Positions 26,062-34,301 of a DNA stretch of 58,523 nt are shown piece after piece. Source of the DNA: CAZPWQ01 sp964590495 (lineage in GTDB: Bacteria; Bacteroidota; Rhodothermia; Balneolales; Balneolaceae). A model generated the notes under the pieces. The model saw nothing but the letters and a program-made list of their open reading frames with translations, was not told the DNA's origin and made no database searches. Numbering within the stretch: the stretch's first letter is position 1; the number at the start of each line of letters is the position of its first letter. The stretch is taken from the NCBI GenBank assembly GCA_964590495.1, contig CAZPWQ010000009.1:1-58523 (forward strand), given 5' to 3'. Both the position numbers and the translations under genes were made by a program.

Positions 26062-26862
26062 TTAACTTTCCAAAAGTCGATGTTGTTCACGCAATTCCTT
26101 TACCGCTTTACCGGGATCAGGTTGTCTCATAAAGTATTCACCGATCAGAGCCGCATGAATTCCTTCATCCGATAGCAATTTCAGATCATCGGCTTTGCTG
26201 AGTCCGCTTTCAGAGACCAAAATCGTTTGCTGCGGCGCTTTGTGAAGCAGTTCAATGCCGCGGTGCAGATCAACTTCAAATGTGTGCAGATCCCGGTTGT
26301 TGACGCCTAGTATGCCCACCTGTTCAAAGTCAACATATTTTAGATCTTCCTCTGAATAACACTCCACAAGAGCCTGCAAGCCAAACTCTTCGGCAGCCTG
26401 ATGCAGTTCCTGTAACTGGTGTCCGTCGGTGATGGTAGCTATAAGCAGGACGGCATCCGCACCATAAGCTTTTGCCTCCTTTACCTGGTAGGGATCTATA
26501 ATAAAATCTTTGCGCAACAAAGGGATATCCACTTCCCTTGATGCTATTTCAAGGTATTTTAAACTGCCTTTAAATGCCGGTTCATCGGTTAATACCGAAA
26601 GAGCTGCGGCACCACCCTCGCGGTATTGAGCGGCTATCCGCTGCGGATCAAAGTCATTTCTTATTAAACCTTTTGACGGCGATGCTTTTTTTATTTCAGC
26701 GATGATAGCCACTTCTCCTTCTATCTGCAGTGCTTTGCCAAAGTCGCGAACCGGTTTTTCAAAAAGCTCCATCGATTCCAGGTCATTAAAGCTGACTTTT
26801 CGCTTTCGCTTTTTCAGATCCGAGGCTGTCTGTTCTACAATCTCTTCAAGTATAGTCGGCAT
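26062..26862 (-). CDS. trpC: Indole-3-glycerol-phosphate synthase
   Basis: A 266-residue (beta/alpha)8 enzyme that closes the indole ring. The signature IAEIKKASPSKG carries the catalytic Lys, LLRKDFIIDPYQ the second Lys, and GVNNRDLHTFEVD and SESGL complete the site. Length is normal, and it is not fused to TrpF. It begins five bases after trpD. Confidence 0.97.
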   Translation of the reverse strand: MPTILEEIVEQTASDLKKRKRKVSFNDLESMELFEKPVRDFGKALQIEGEVAIIAEIKKASPSKGLIRNDFDPQRIAAQYREGGAAALSVLTDEPAFKGSLKYLEIASREVDIPLLRKDFIIDPYQVKEAKAYGADAVLLIATITDGHQLQELHQAAEEFGLQALVECYSEEDLKYVDFEQVGILGVNNRDLHTFEVDLHRGIELLHKAPQQTILVSESGLSKADDLKLLSDEGIHAALIGEYFMRQPDPGKAVKELREQHRLLES

Positions 26863-26867
26863 GATAA

Positions 26868-27899
26868 TCAGGAATTAGCGACATCATTGGTTACCTCGAC
26901 AAAACGATCGAGTGATTTTTTTGCGCTGCCGGAATTCAGGCTTTCCTCGGCAAGTTTTTTCGCTTCGTTCAGGTGATTTACTTTTCCTGAAGCGTGAATG
27001 CCAAACGTAGCATTCAGCAAAATGATATTACGCTGGGCTTCAGTGGCTTTACCGGCCAAAATTGAGCGGATTATATTTGCATTATGTTCCGCATCGCCTC
27101 CTTTCAGGTCTTCAGGAGCCGCCCATTCAAAATCAAGTGACTTCGGATCAAAGACAACCGAGTCCGTAATCATTTTATTGTTGAGTTCAAAAATTTCCGA
27201 TTGGGCACTGAGGCTCACTTCATCCAACCCATCGTGTGCGTTTAGGGTATAAGCGAATTCGGTATCCAGATTTACCATTATTTTTGCGATCTGGTGTGCC
27301 ACTTCTTTATTGTAAGCGCCGATCATCTGCCGCTTTACTCCTGCGGGATTCAACAGCGGTCCCAGGATATTGAAAAATGTCCGAATACCCATTCCGCGAC
27401 GGGCGGGCATTACATGCTTCATCGCCGGGTGGAAGTTGGGAGCAAACATAAAGACCAGACCGGTTTCTTTAAATACCTGCTCTACCTGCTGTTTATCCAG
27501 ATCTATAACCCCTCCGAGCGTTTCAAGTACATCAGCACTTCCACTCTTGCTGGATATACTTCGATTACCATGCTTTAGCACCGGTACGCCGGCCCCGGCT
27601 ACGACAAACATGGCGGCAGTAGATATATTAAAGGTTCCGGAATTATCTCCGCCGGTACCGCATAAATCTACGGCACCCTCTACATTGACCTCCGGCTTCA
27701 CAGCTGCTTCCCGCATGACGCGGACAAACGAGGTAAGTTCCTCCGTAGTTTCTCCTTTGGTCCGCATAGCGGTTAAAAAAGCAGCTATCTGTTCATTTTC
27801 CACATCACCGGAAATGATAGCTGAGAGCGCATGTTCTGCTTCCCCGGCGTTTAAATCCTGCTGCTGTACCAGTTTTTCAAGTATATCCGTGAATTCCAT
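26868..27899 (-). CDS. trpD: Anthranilate phosphoribosyltransferase
   Basis: A 343-residue enzyme that joins PRPP to anthranilate. DLCGTGGDNSGTFNIST is the PRPP-binding glycine-rich loop, KHGNRSISSKSGSADVLE the anthranilate side, and MPARRGMGIRTFFNILGPLLNPA the conserved core. It is separated from trpG by about 505 bases holding a 177-bp repeat, so its transcription may partly depend on a second promoter. Confidence 0.97.
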   Translation of the reverse strand: MEFTDILEKLVQQQDLNAGEAEHALSAIISGDVENEQIAAFLTAMRTKGETTEELTSFVRVMREAAVKPEVNVEGAVDLCGTGGDNSGTFNISTAAMFVVAGAGVPVLKHGNRSISSKSGSADVLETLGGVIDLDKQQVEQVFKETGLVFMFAPNFHPAMKHVMPARRGMGIRTFFNILGPLLNPAGVKRQMIGAYNKEVAHQIAKIMVNLDTEFAYTLNAHDGLDEVSLSAQSEIFELNNKMITDSVVFDPKSLDFEWAAPEDLKGGDAEHNANIIRSILAGKATEAQRNIILLNATFGIHASGKVNHLNEAKKLAEESLNSGSAKKSLDRFVEVTNDVANS

Positions 27900-28123
27900 A
27901 TTTAATTACGACCTTGTAACGTGTTAAAATTAAGGTGCCTTAAATTCGTGATATTACTCATGTATCTCGCAAAAGCATTTAAAATTGTTGCCCAATGACT
28001 TAGAGCGTTTACATTTCAAATTCATTTAAAATGCATTATGTGTAATAAAAGCTAATAGAACCAGCTCTACGTCGTGCTATTTCTAATTGCTGGCCCAGGA
28101 ATGACTATTTTTTGAGCTGGCAA

Positions 28124-28300
28124 AAAGTCCCCCTTAGCAAAGGGGGAATTAAAGGGGGTTGTTGGACCATCTTTGCCTAAGAAATGTAACGTAAATCCAA
28201 CTAGCCTTCTTAATTACAATATTGCTGGCGCAATGATTAAGCCGTTACCATAGAAACAACCCCCGCGGCTAAAGCCGCACCCCCTTTTTTAAGGGGGAAT
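28124..28300. repeat. MITE-like repeat, copy B, inside the trp operon
   Basis: The second copy of the element at 8856-9034, with identical terminal hairpins and a diverged centre. It lies in the 505-base gap 27900-28404 between trpG and trpD. The rest of that gap is AT-rich with no gene. Transcribed on the minus strand, its C/G runs and T-rich loops could fold into strong hairpins within the operon mRNA. Confidence 0.75.
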
Positions 28301-28404
28301 TTATTTGCCTGAACAAAAGTAATCAAAATCTTCATAATATGTCTTCTTCACCTGCAATCTGGTACTTAAATTCCCTTATCTGAATTTTGTAGGTAATATC
28401 AGCC

Positions 28405-28989
28405 TTAAATCCTTTGCTTTGCGTAAGTCAGTTTCAGCCAGTTTTTGACGATATCCGGTCCGGAGGTCGTTAGTATACTCTCCGGATGAAACTGGATTCC
28501 CTCAATAGGATATTCGCGGTGTCGCAATCCCATAATGACATTGTCTTCACTGCGGGCCGAAACTTCCAGCTCACCGGGAATTATCTCTGGATCGACTATG
28601 AGCGAATGGTATCTGGTAGCGGTAAATCCATCAGGAATGTTATCGAATACGGATTTGCCGTCATGGTGAATAGTCGAAGTTTTACCATGCATCAATTTTG
28701 GTGCATGAATGACTTTTCCCCCGAAAACCTTGCCTATCGCCTGGTGTCCCAGGCAAACCCCCAGAATAGGTGTATCTTTACCCAGCTCCTTAATCAATGA
28801 TTCGGTTATGCCTGCGTCTTCGGGACGTCCGGGTCCCGGAGATATCAATATTTTATCCGGAGCCAGTTCTCTTACCTGTTGGATGGTAAGTGCATCATTG
28901 CGGAAGACTTTATAATCGGAAGTCTGCTGCGCAACGATATGGACCAGGTTATAAGTAAATGAATCGTAATTATCGATAATTAAAATCAT
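28405..28989 (-). CDS. trpG: Anthranilate synthase component II (glutamine amidotransferase)
   Basis: A 194-residue class I amidotransferase supplying ammonia to TrpE. The nucleophile C79 is in GVCLGHQAIG, and the His-Glu pair is in GIQFHPESIL. NYDSFTYNLVH is the family start. The same type can also serve p-aminobenzoate synthesis, but the position among trp genes favours TrpG. It lies 11 bases downstream of trpS. Confidence 0.93.
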   Translation of the reverse strand: MILIIDNYDSFTYNLVHIVAQQTSDYKVFRNDALTIQQVRELAPDKILISPGPGRPEDAGITESLIKELGKDTPILGVCLGHQAIGKVFGGKVIHAPKLMHGKTSTIHHDGKSVFDNIPDGFTATRYHSLIVDPEIIPGELEVSARSEDNVIMGLRHREYPIEGIQFHPESILTTSGPDIVKNWLKLTYAKQRI

Positions 28990-29000
28990 GTTCTTATTAT

Positions 29001-30011
29001 CTATTCCTTGGTAGAATTCTTAACACTTTCAAAGCGGTATGTCTTAAACAATCCTGTTACTTCACGGACCGGCTGCATTACCTCCTCGGCACGTGCCCGT
29101 GCTTTTTTTCCGCCTTCACGGAGAATTTCCCTGACTCTGGCAGGATTTTCAGCCAATTCCCGGCGTTTTTCACGTGCCCCTGCAAAATATTTGGTGATCA
29201 TCCCCAGCAATTCCTTTTTGGCATGCCCATATCCATAACCCCCGGCACGGTACTTTTCAGCAATTTCGTTTTTCTTTTCCTTTTCGGCAAATAGCTTGAT
29301 CAGAGCAAAGACATTGCACAATTCCGGATCCTTTGGGGCGTCAAGGGGTGTTGAATCTGTCTCTATGGACATCACTTTTTTCTTCAGGATTTTACCTTCG
29401 TCAAAAATACCAATGGTATTGCCGTATGACTTACTCATCTTTCGCCCGTCAATTCCAGGTACTACAGCAACAGCTTCCACTATATGTTCCTCAGGAAGTT
29501 TTAAGTACTCGTCGCCGTAATTATGGTTGAATTTACCGGCAAGATCGCGGCAGATCTCAATATTCTGTTTTTGATCCTGACCCACGGGTACCAGGTCGGC
29601 GTTGTACATCAGGATATCGGCCGCCTGCAGAATCGGGTAGGTAAAGAGTCCGATATTCGGATTTAATCCCTGCGCTACCTTGTCTTTGTAAGCGACCCCT
29701 TTTTCCATCAGGCTCACCGGACAAAAGGTGCCTAAAATCCACGCCAGTTCGGCGTGCTGCGGGACATCGCTCTGGACAAAAAAAGTGCACTTTTCGGGTT
29801 CGAGCCCCAGCGCAAGATAGTCGAGGGCTATATCCAGCGTATTTTCATGTATTTCTTTTCCGTCGCTGATGGATGTCAGGGAATGATAATTGGCAATAAA
29901 GTAGAAGGCATCCCCCTCCTCCTGCATGCTGATATGCTGGCGTATTGCACCGAAATAGTTTCCGAGATGTAATTTTCCCGAGGGGGTAATTCCGGATAAA
30001 ATAGTTTTCAT
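29001..30011 (-). CDS. trpS: Tryptophanyl-tRNA synthetase
   Basis: A 336-residue class I synthetase that charges tRNA-Trp. SGITPSGKLHLGNYFGA contains the HIGH-type motif (here HLGN), and KMSKSYGNT is the KMSKS loop. It lies inside the trp biosynthetic operon between trpE and trpG, an unusual location that would put tRNA charging capacity under the same leader control as tryptophan synthesis. Confidence 0.95.
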   Translation of the reverse strand: MKTILSGITPSGKLHLGNYFGAIRQHISMQEEGDAFYFIANYHSLTSISDGKEIHENTLDIALDYLALGLEPEKCTFFVQSDVPQHAELAWILGTFCPVSLMEKGVAYKDKVAQGLNPNIGLFTYPILQAADILMYNADLVPVGQDQKQNIEICRDLAGKFNHNYGDEYLKLPEEHIVEAVAVVPGIDGRKMSKSYGNTIGIFDEGKILKKKVMSIETDSTPLDAPKDPELCNVFALIKLFAEKEKKNEIAEKYRAGGYGYGHAKKELLGMITKYFAGAREKRRELAENPARVREILREGGKKARARAEEVMQPVREVTGLFKTYRFESVKNSTKE

Positions 30012-30102
30012 TTTGCTTCTTGTAATTTTATGTTACTGCTTTTTACCACTAAGGCACTAAGAGCACTGAGTGAATTATTTTTCTAAATTTATTAAACAAA
30101 AT

Positions 30103-31569
30103 TCAGCTGATATTTAACGCCACGCTGAGTGCCTCGACGAGTGCACCGGCTTTATTCTTTGTTTCTATATATTCCTTATGCGGATCGCTGTCGGCTACAA
30201 TACCGGCACCGGCCTGAATGTAAACTTTATTATTCGTTATGACCATCGTTCTTATTACGATGCATGTATCCATATTCCCGGAGAAATCGAAATAACCAAC
30301 TGCACCCGCATACGGTCCCCGTTTCGTGGGTTCCAGCTCGTCGATGATCTCCATGGCGCGTATTTTGGGTGCCCCGCTTACCGTACCGGCCGGAAAGCAC
30401 TGCATCAGCGCATCCACCGATGTCTGATTATCGGCCAGTTCGCCTTTAACGTCCGAAACGATATGCATGACATGCGAATAACGTTCGATAACCTGTTTCC
30501 GTACCGGCTTGACAGTCCCTGCTTTACATACGCGTGACAGGTCATTCCGGCCCAAATCCACGAGCATGATGTGTTCGGCTATTTCCTTGGGATCATTTTT
30601 AAGATCCTCCTCCAGTTCCAGATCCTCTTCAGGAGTTTTACCGCGCGGACGAGTCCCGGCTATCGGAAGCAGTTGTGCAGTTCCATCCTGCACACGTACC
30701 AGTACTTCCGGTGATGAGCCGACCAGGGCAAAGTCCCCGAATTCGAGGTAAAACAAGTAGGGCGACGGATTCACCATGCGCAATGCGCGGTAAAGCATAA
30801 AGCGGTCGCCGCTGAAACCCGTTTCGAACCGCTGGGATAGTACTACCTGGAATATATCTCCTTCATAAATATATTTCTTGGCCTTCTCTACACTATCCTC
30901 AAATACCTGCTGCGACATATTACTGGTAATCTGATCCGGCTGAATTTTGAAAGAGTCTGTAGTATGTACCGGCTCATAAACGAGTTTCTCAAGTTCATCC
31001 AACCTTTGTTCTGCCTGCCGAAAAAGATCTCCGGCTGAAGATTCATTATCCTCATCCGTAAAGACCGTTTTTATGATGATGATCTGCTGTTTCACATGAT
31101 CAAAGGCAAATATCTCATCATAAAATGCCCATACCGCCTCCGGCAGATCGATATCCTCTTCAGGAACATTTATAAGATTTTCCACTTCCCGTACAGTATC
31201 ATAAGATGAGAATCCAACGGCACCGCCGCTAAGCCGGGGCAGATCCGGAAGTTTTGGCTCGTGGTGACGGGTAGTGAGAGATTTCAGCGCTTCAAAATAC
31301 TGCTGGTTCAGCACTTCAGTTTCCCCGCCTTTTGTCAGTTGCACCTGTTCCCCGTCATACTCCAACACCTGGTAGGGATTTCTTCCCAGAAACGAATAAC
31401 GTGCCACCTGCTCACCACCTTCAACAGACTCAAGCAGGAACGGATAGTCAGCTTCACTGCGTAGCTGAAGAAACAGTGATACCGGCGTGAGTACATCCGC
31501 CATTAGCCGCCGGTACACCGGTATCGCCGAATATTGACTATACAGATTCTTAAATTCTTTTAAATCCAT
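30103..31569 (-). CDS. trpE: Anthranilate synthase component I
   Basis: A 488-residue chorismate-using enzyme, first step of tryptophan synthesis. LLESVEGGEQVARYSFLG is the tryptophan feedback-inhibition segment (E-S), and LPIAGTRPRGKTPEEDLELEEDL, HIMLVDLGRNDLSRVC and GTVSGAPKIRAMEIIDELEP form the active site. It is the first structural gene behind a transcription attenuator at 31604-31742, so both feedback and leader control are expected. Confidence 0.97.
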   Translation of the reverse strand: MDLKEFKNLYSQYSAIPVYRRLMADVLTPVSLFLQLRSEADYPFLLESVEGGEQVARYSFLGRNPYQVLEYDGEQVQLTKGGETEVLNQQYFEALKSLTTRHHEPKLPDLPRLSGGAVGFSSYDTVREVENLINVPEEDIDLPEAVWAFYDEIFAFDHVKQQIIIIKTVFTDEDNESSAGDLFRQAEQRLDELEKLVYEPVHTTDSFKIQPDQITSNMSQQVFEDSVEKAKKYIYEGDIFQVVLSQRFETGFSGDRFMLYRALRMVNPSPYLFYLEFGDFALVGSSPEVLVRVQDGTAQLLPIAGTRPRGKTPEEDLELEEDLKNDPKEIAEHIMLVDLGRNDLSRVCKAGTVKPVRKQVIERYSHVMHIVSDVKGELADNQTSVDALMQCFPAGTVSGAPKIRAMEIIDELEPTKRGPYAGAVGYFDFSGNMDTCIVIRTMVITNNKVYIQAGAGIVADSDPHKEYIETKNKAGALVEALSVALNIS

Positions 31570-31603
31570 CTGTTACTGTTTAACTAAATTGAGGTCCTGA
31601 AAT

Positions 31604-31704
31604 AAAAAAACCCACTCCAGTTTTCCTGCAGTGGGTTTTCAAAAAAATCGTTTTTATATCCAGCTCATAACTTTTCCACTGCCTGTATGTCTTTCATCAC
31701 AGGC
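31604..31704 (-). promoter_or_regulatory. trp transcription attenuator (protector, antiterminator, terminator)
   Basis: Three exclusive pairings are visible in the minus-strand leader. Protector 1:2 is GCCTGT (31704-31699) with ACAGGC (31686-31681). Antiterminator 2:3 is GCAGTGG (31682-31676) with CCACTGC (31634-31628), a perfect 7 bp. Terminator 3:4 is CCCACTGCAG (31635-31626), loop GAAAA, CTGGAGTGGG (31620-31611), then seven T (31610-31604). Region 1 begins at the last base of the third leader Trp codon. A ribosome stalled there would free region 2 and prevent termination; one reaching the leader stop would cover region 2 and allow it. Confidence 0.85.
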
Positions 31705-31742
31705 CACCACCAATTCCGGTTTATTTGAGCTGATTTTTTCAT
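31665..31742 (-). CDS. trpL: trp leader peptide with three consecutive Trp codons
   Basis: This 26-codon ORF on the minus strand starts at ATG 31742 and ends at TGA 31665. It encodes 25 residues whose codons 11-13 are TGG-TGG-TGG (residues N-W-W-W-P). It stands 95 bases ahead of trpE, just before the antiterminator and terminator. Three adjacent Trp codons are extremely unlikely by chance exactly where an attenuator needs them. It should act as a sensor of charged tRNA-Trp, not as a functional protein. Confidence 0.85.
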   Translation of the reverse strand: MKKSAQINRNWWWPVMKDIQAVEKL

Positions 31743-31780
31743 AACAGCCTGAAGATAATGGGCGGCTTCGCTAAAATCAA

Positions 31781-31811
31781 CAAGTTTATTCGTGGGTTTA
31801 TATTTTACGAA
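31781..31811 (-). promoter_or_regulatory. Candidate trp promoter (Bacteroidota type)
   Basis: On the minus strand, TTCG (31811-31808), a 19-base spacer, then TAAACTTG (31788-31781). This is one mismatch per box from the Bacteroidota consensus TTTG-N19-TAnnTTTG. It would start RNA about 30 bases before the leader ATG. Confidence 0.4.
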
Positions 31812-31894
31812 TTGGAACGCGGATGAAACGGATATGGCTGGTAGGCGCGGAAAGTAAATAAAACCTATATTTAAGAAAAACTAACCGGTTCACT

Positions 31895-32848
31895 ATGTCA
31901 TCGGCAGCGAAATTAATCAATATCTTCATTCTGCTCCTGGTATTGGGAGTGTCTACACTTTCAATAGCCCAGGAGACCGGTCTTAATATTTTAGCGGTTG
32001 GTCCAAATTCGAAAGCACTGGGTCTTAACGATGCAGTTACAGCCGAATTAAACGGTGCATCAAATATCTACACGAATCCCGCCAATCTTTCGCTGGAGAA
32101 ATCTTCCGGGGTATCTGTCGATCATAATCTATGGATCGGCGGTACCAATAACACGCATGCTGCTGTCAATCTCAGAAAAAAGAAGGGAGCTCTGGCCTTT
32201 GGCCTTATTGCTTCCGAGACAGATGATCTTCGCTCAACCGGACCCGGTACCCCGGAAGGCACTTTTTCTTCGAGCCTGTTGTCGCTCGGTGCAGCTTATG
32301 CTTACACCTGGCAAAGTCTTTCTGCGGGAATTACAGGTCAATACCTTTATCAAAAATTTAATATTTATAATGCTTCAGGTTATGCCATTAATCTGGGAAT
32401 GGCCGGGCGCTGGTGGAATGAAATAATTCACACCGGAATCGCCTTGCAGAATCTGGGCAGAATGGATGAGCTGCAAAATGATCAGGTGGATCTCCCAGCT
32501 ACATTACGAGCTGGTATCAGAGCAAGGCTATTTCGTTTATTACCGCCCAAAAATGAAGATTTGCCCATCTGGGTTTCACTGCAAACCGATTATGTAAATC
32601 CACTGCAGACAGCTGCCATCTCTACACAGGATGCAGGGGATCCGAAGGCATACGCCAATATAGCTCTGACTTTTGATATCGCTGAAACTGTTTCAATATA
32701 CGGAGGTTATAAAACAGGTAATACTGTACGTCCGTGGAGTGCGGGAGCGTCAATATTTGCAGACCCGATAAAAGTCCATTATGCTATTATTCCCTTTGAA
32801 ACGGGTTTTGCTACAGCCCATTCATTTGGAATTGAATACCTCTTTTAA
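31895..32848 (+). CDS. PorV/PorQ-family outer-membrane protein
   Basis: A 317-residue exported beta-barrel. The signal peptide (to about residue 25, SIAQ) is followed by LAVGPNSKALGLNDAVTAELNGASNIYTNPANLSL, the start typical of the PorV/PorQ (FadL-like) family of Bacteroidota. Repeated amphipathic strands follow, and it ends in a hydrophobic F (IEYLF), as outer-membrane barrels do. PorV and PorQ serve type IX secretion, but paralogs exist whose role is unclear, so no gene symbol is given. It is divergent from the trp leader. Confidence 0.85.
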   Translation: MSSAAKLINIFILLLVLGVSTLSIAQETGLNILAVGPNSKALGLNDAVTAELNGASNIYTNPANLSLEKSSGVSVDHNLWIGGTNNTHAAVNLRKKKGALAFGLIASETDDLRSTGPGTPEGTFSSSLLSLGAAYAYTWQSLSAGITGQYLYQKFNIYNASGYAINLGMAGRWWNEIIHTGIALQNLGRMDELQNDQVDLPATLRAGIRARLFRLLPPKNEDLPIWVSLQTDYVNPLQTAAISTQDAGDPKAYANIALTFDIAETVSIYGGYKTGNTVRPWSAGASIFADPIKVHYAIIPFETGFATAHSFGIEYLF

Positions 32849-32951
32849 AATTTTGTTTCAAAAGCAGAAAACAAAACATCAAACAAATATTTTGTGATTC
32901 TTGAATTGATTCATACTTTCTTCCACATCCTAATTTAATTATCCAGCGGAT

Positions 32952-34301
32952 TTGAAAATAATCATAATCGGAGCGGGGGAAATCGGTTACGATCTTGCGA
33001 GTATTCTCTCAAAAGAGAAACATGATGTTATCGTACTCGACCGTGATAAGGAACGTTTAAATGTAGTAACTGAAAATCTTGATGTCCTCTGTTTCGAGGG
33101 TAATGCCACTTCTGTAAAAGATCTGGTAGAGGCCGGTGTTAAAGATGCGGATATTCTTATTGCGGTAACCAGCATTGATGAGGTGAATATGATCGCCTCA
33201 ATGATGAGTAAACGGCTGGGGGTGAACATGGTAATTGCCAGGGTTCGCAGTGATGAACTTTCCCGCGATCATGCGCCCCTCAAGCCTATCGATCTGGGAA
33301 TCGATGTAATCATACACCCGGAACAGAGTGCGGCACAGGAAATTGTCCGTCTGATTAAACGGGCTTCAGCCAGCGACCTTATTAATCTGGCTGATGGAAA
33401 AATGCAGCTTATCGGACTGCGCCTTGGTGGAAAGTCCCCTCTCCTGGGAAAAAAAATATCGGAGTATGCTCAAGAATTCAGTGACACTGTATTTCGCGTG
33501 GTTGCCGTTTCCCGTCAGTCAATGACAATTATTCCTAGCGGTACCTTCCGGTTACAAAAGATGGATCAGATCTTTGTATTGGCAAAGACCGAAGATATTC
33601 CGGCAGTTATCGCAACAACCGGGAAACCGGATATAGAAATCAACCGGATTATGATTGCCGGCGGTACTCCTATCGGCGCCATGATAGCACGAATCCTGAG
33701 CAGTGAAGAAAAGAATTGGAATATCAAACTTATCGAGCCGGACTATGATACGGCCGAAGAATTAGCCCAGGAGTTAAAGGGAGTTCTGGTACTCAACGGA
33801 AATCCTACCGATCCCGATCTGTTGGCAACTGAAGGTATCAACGATACCGATGCCTTTATTTCAGTGACAGATGATGAGGAATCAAATATCATTTCCTGCC
33901 TGATGGCAAAACACCTGGAGGTAAAGAAAACAGTAGCACTTGTTTCAAAATCGGATTATATACCGCTCAGCCATACCATCGGACTCGATGCTGCCGTCAA
34001 TAAAAAATCTGCCGCCTCCAACGAAATTCACCGGCATGTTCGTGAAGGGCGCGTAATTTCGGTTACTTCCCTGAAAGGGACGAAAGCTGAAGTCATCGAA
34101 CTGCAGGCTTCCCCGGACTCAAAAGTTGTTAAAAAACCGATTCATAAAATTTCATTTCCTGACGGATGTGTAATTGGCAGTATTCTAAGGAATGGAGCCA
34201 TAGAGATTGCCACCGGTCAGTCACAGATAAAGCCTAACGACCGGGTAATTATATTTTGTCTGCCTGATTCGATAGAAAAAGTAACTTCACTGTTCAAGTA
34301 A
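32952..34301 (+). CDS. trkA: Trk potassium uptake regulatory subunit
   Basis: A 449-residue protein with a TTG start (KIIIIGAGEIGYDLA follows at once). It has two repeats, each with an RCK_N Rossmann domain (GAGEIG near residue 8; AGGTPIGAMIA near 238) and an RCK_C domain. It binds NAD(H) or ATP and gates TrkH on the cytoplasmic side. The TAATG junction couples it to trkH. Confidence 0.95.
   Translation: MKIIIIGAGEIGYDLASILSKEKHDVIVLDRDKERLNVVTENLDVLCFEGNATSVKDLVEAGVKDADILIAVTSIDEVNMIASMMSKRLGVNMVIARVRSDELSRDHAPLKPIDLGIDVIIHPEQSAAQEIVRLIKRASASDLINLADGKMQLIGLRLGGKSPLLGKKISEYAQEFSDTVFRVVAVSRQSMTIIPSGTFRLQKMDQIFVLAKTEDIPAVIATTGKPDIEINRIMIAGGTPIGAMIARILSSEEKNWNIKLIEPDYDTAEELAQELKGVLVLNGNPTDPDLLATEGINDTDAFISVTDDEESNIISCLMAKHLEVKKTVALVSKSDYIPLSHTIGLDAAVNKKSAASNEIHRHVREGRVISVTSLKGTKAEVIELQASPDSKVVKKPIHKISFPDGCVIGSILRNGAIEIATGQSQIKPNDRVIIFCLPDSIEKVTSLFK

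Noticed and set aside
27370..27927. 185-codon ORF antisense to trpD
   Set aside because: Low-complexity Ser/Thr/Pro-rich shadow of a certain gene.
30040..30075. ACCACTAAGGCACTAAGAGCACT as a mobile-element fragment
   Set aside because: Too short, and no bounded second copy is in the window; only a vague similar stretch near 48535.
31570..31894. T-box riboswitch as an explanation for the trp leader
   Set aside because: No T-box consensus (AGGGTGGNACCGCG-like) or specifier-loop stem is visible, whereas a leader ORF with three Trp codons and exclusive stems is.
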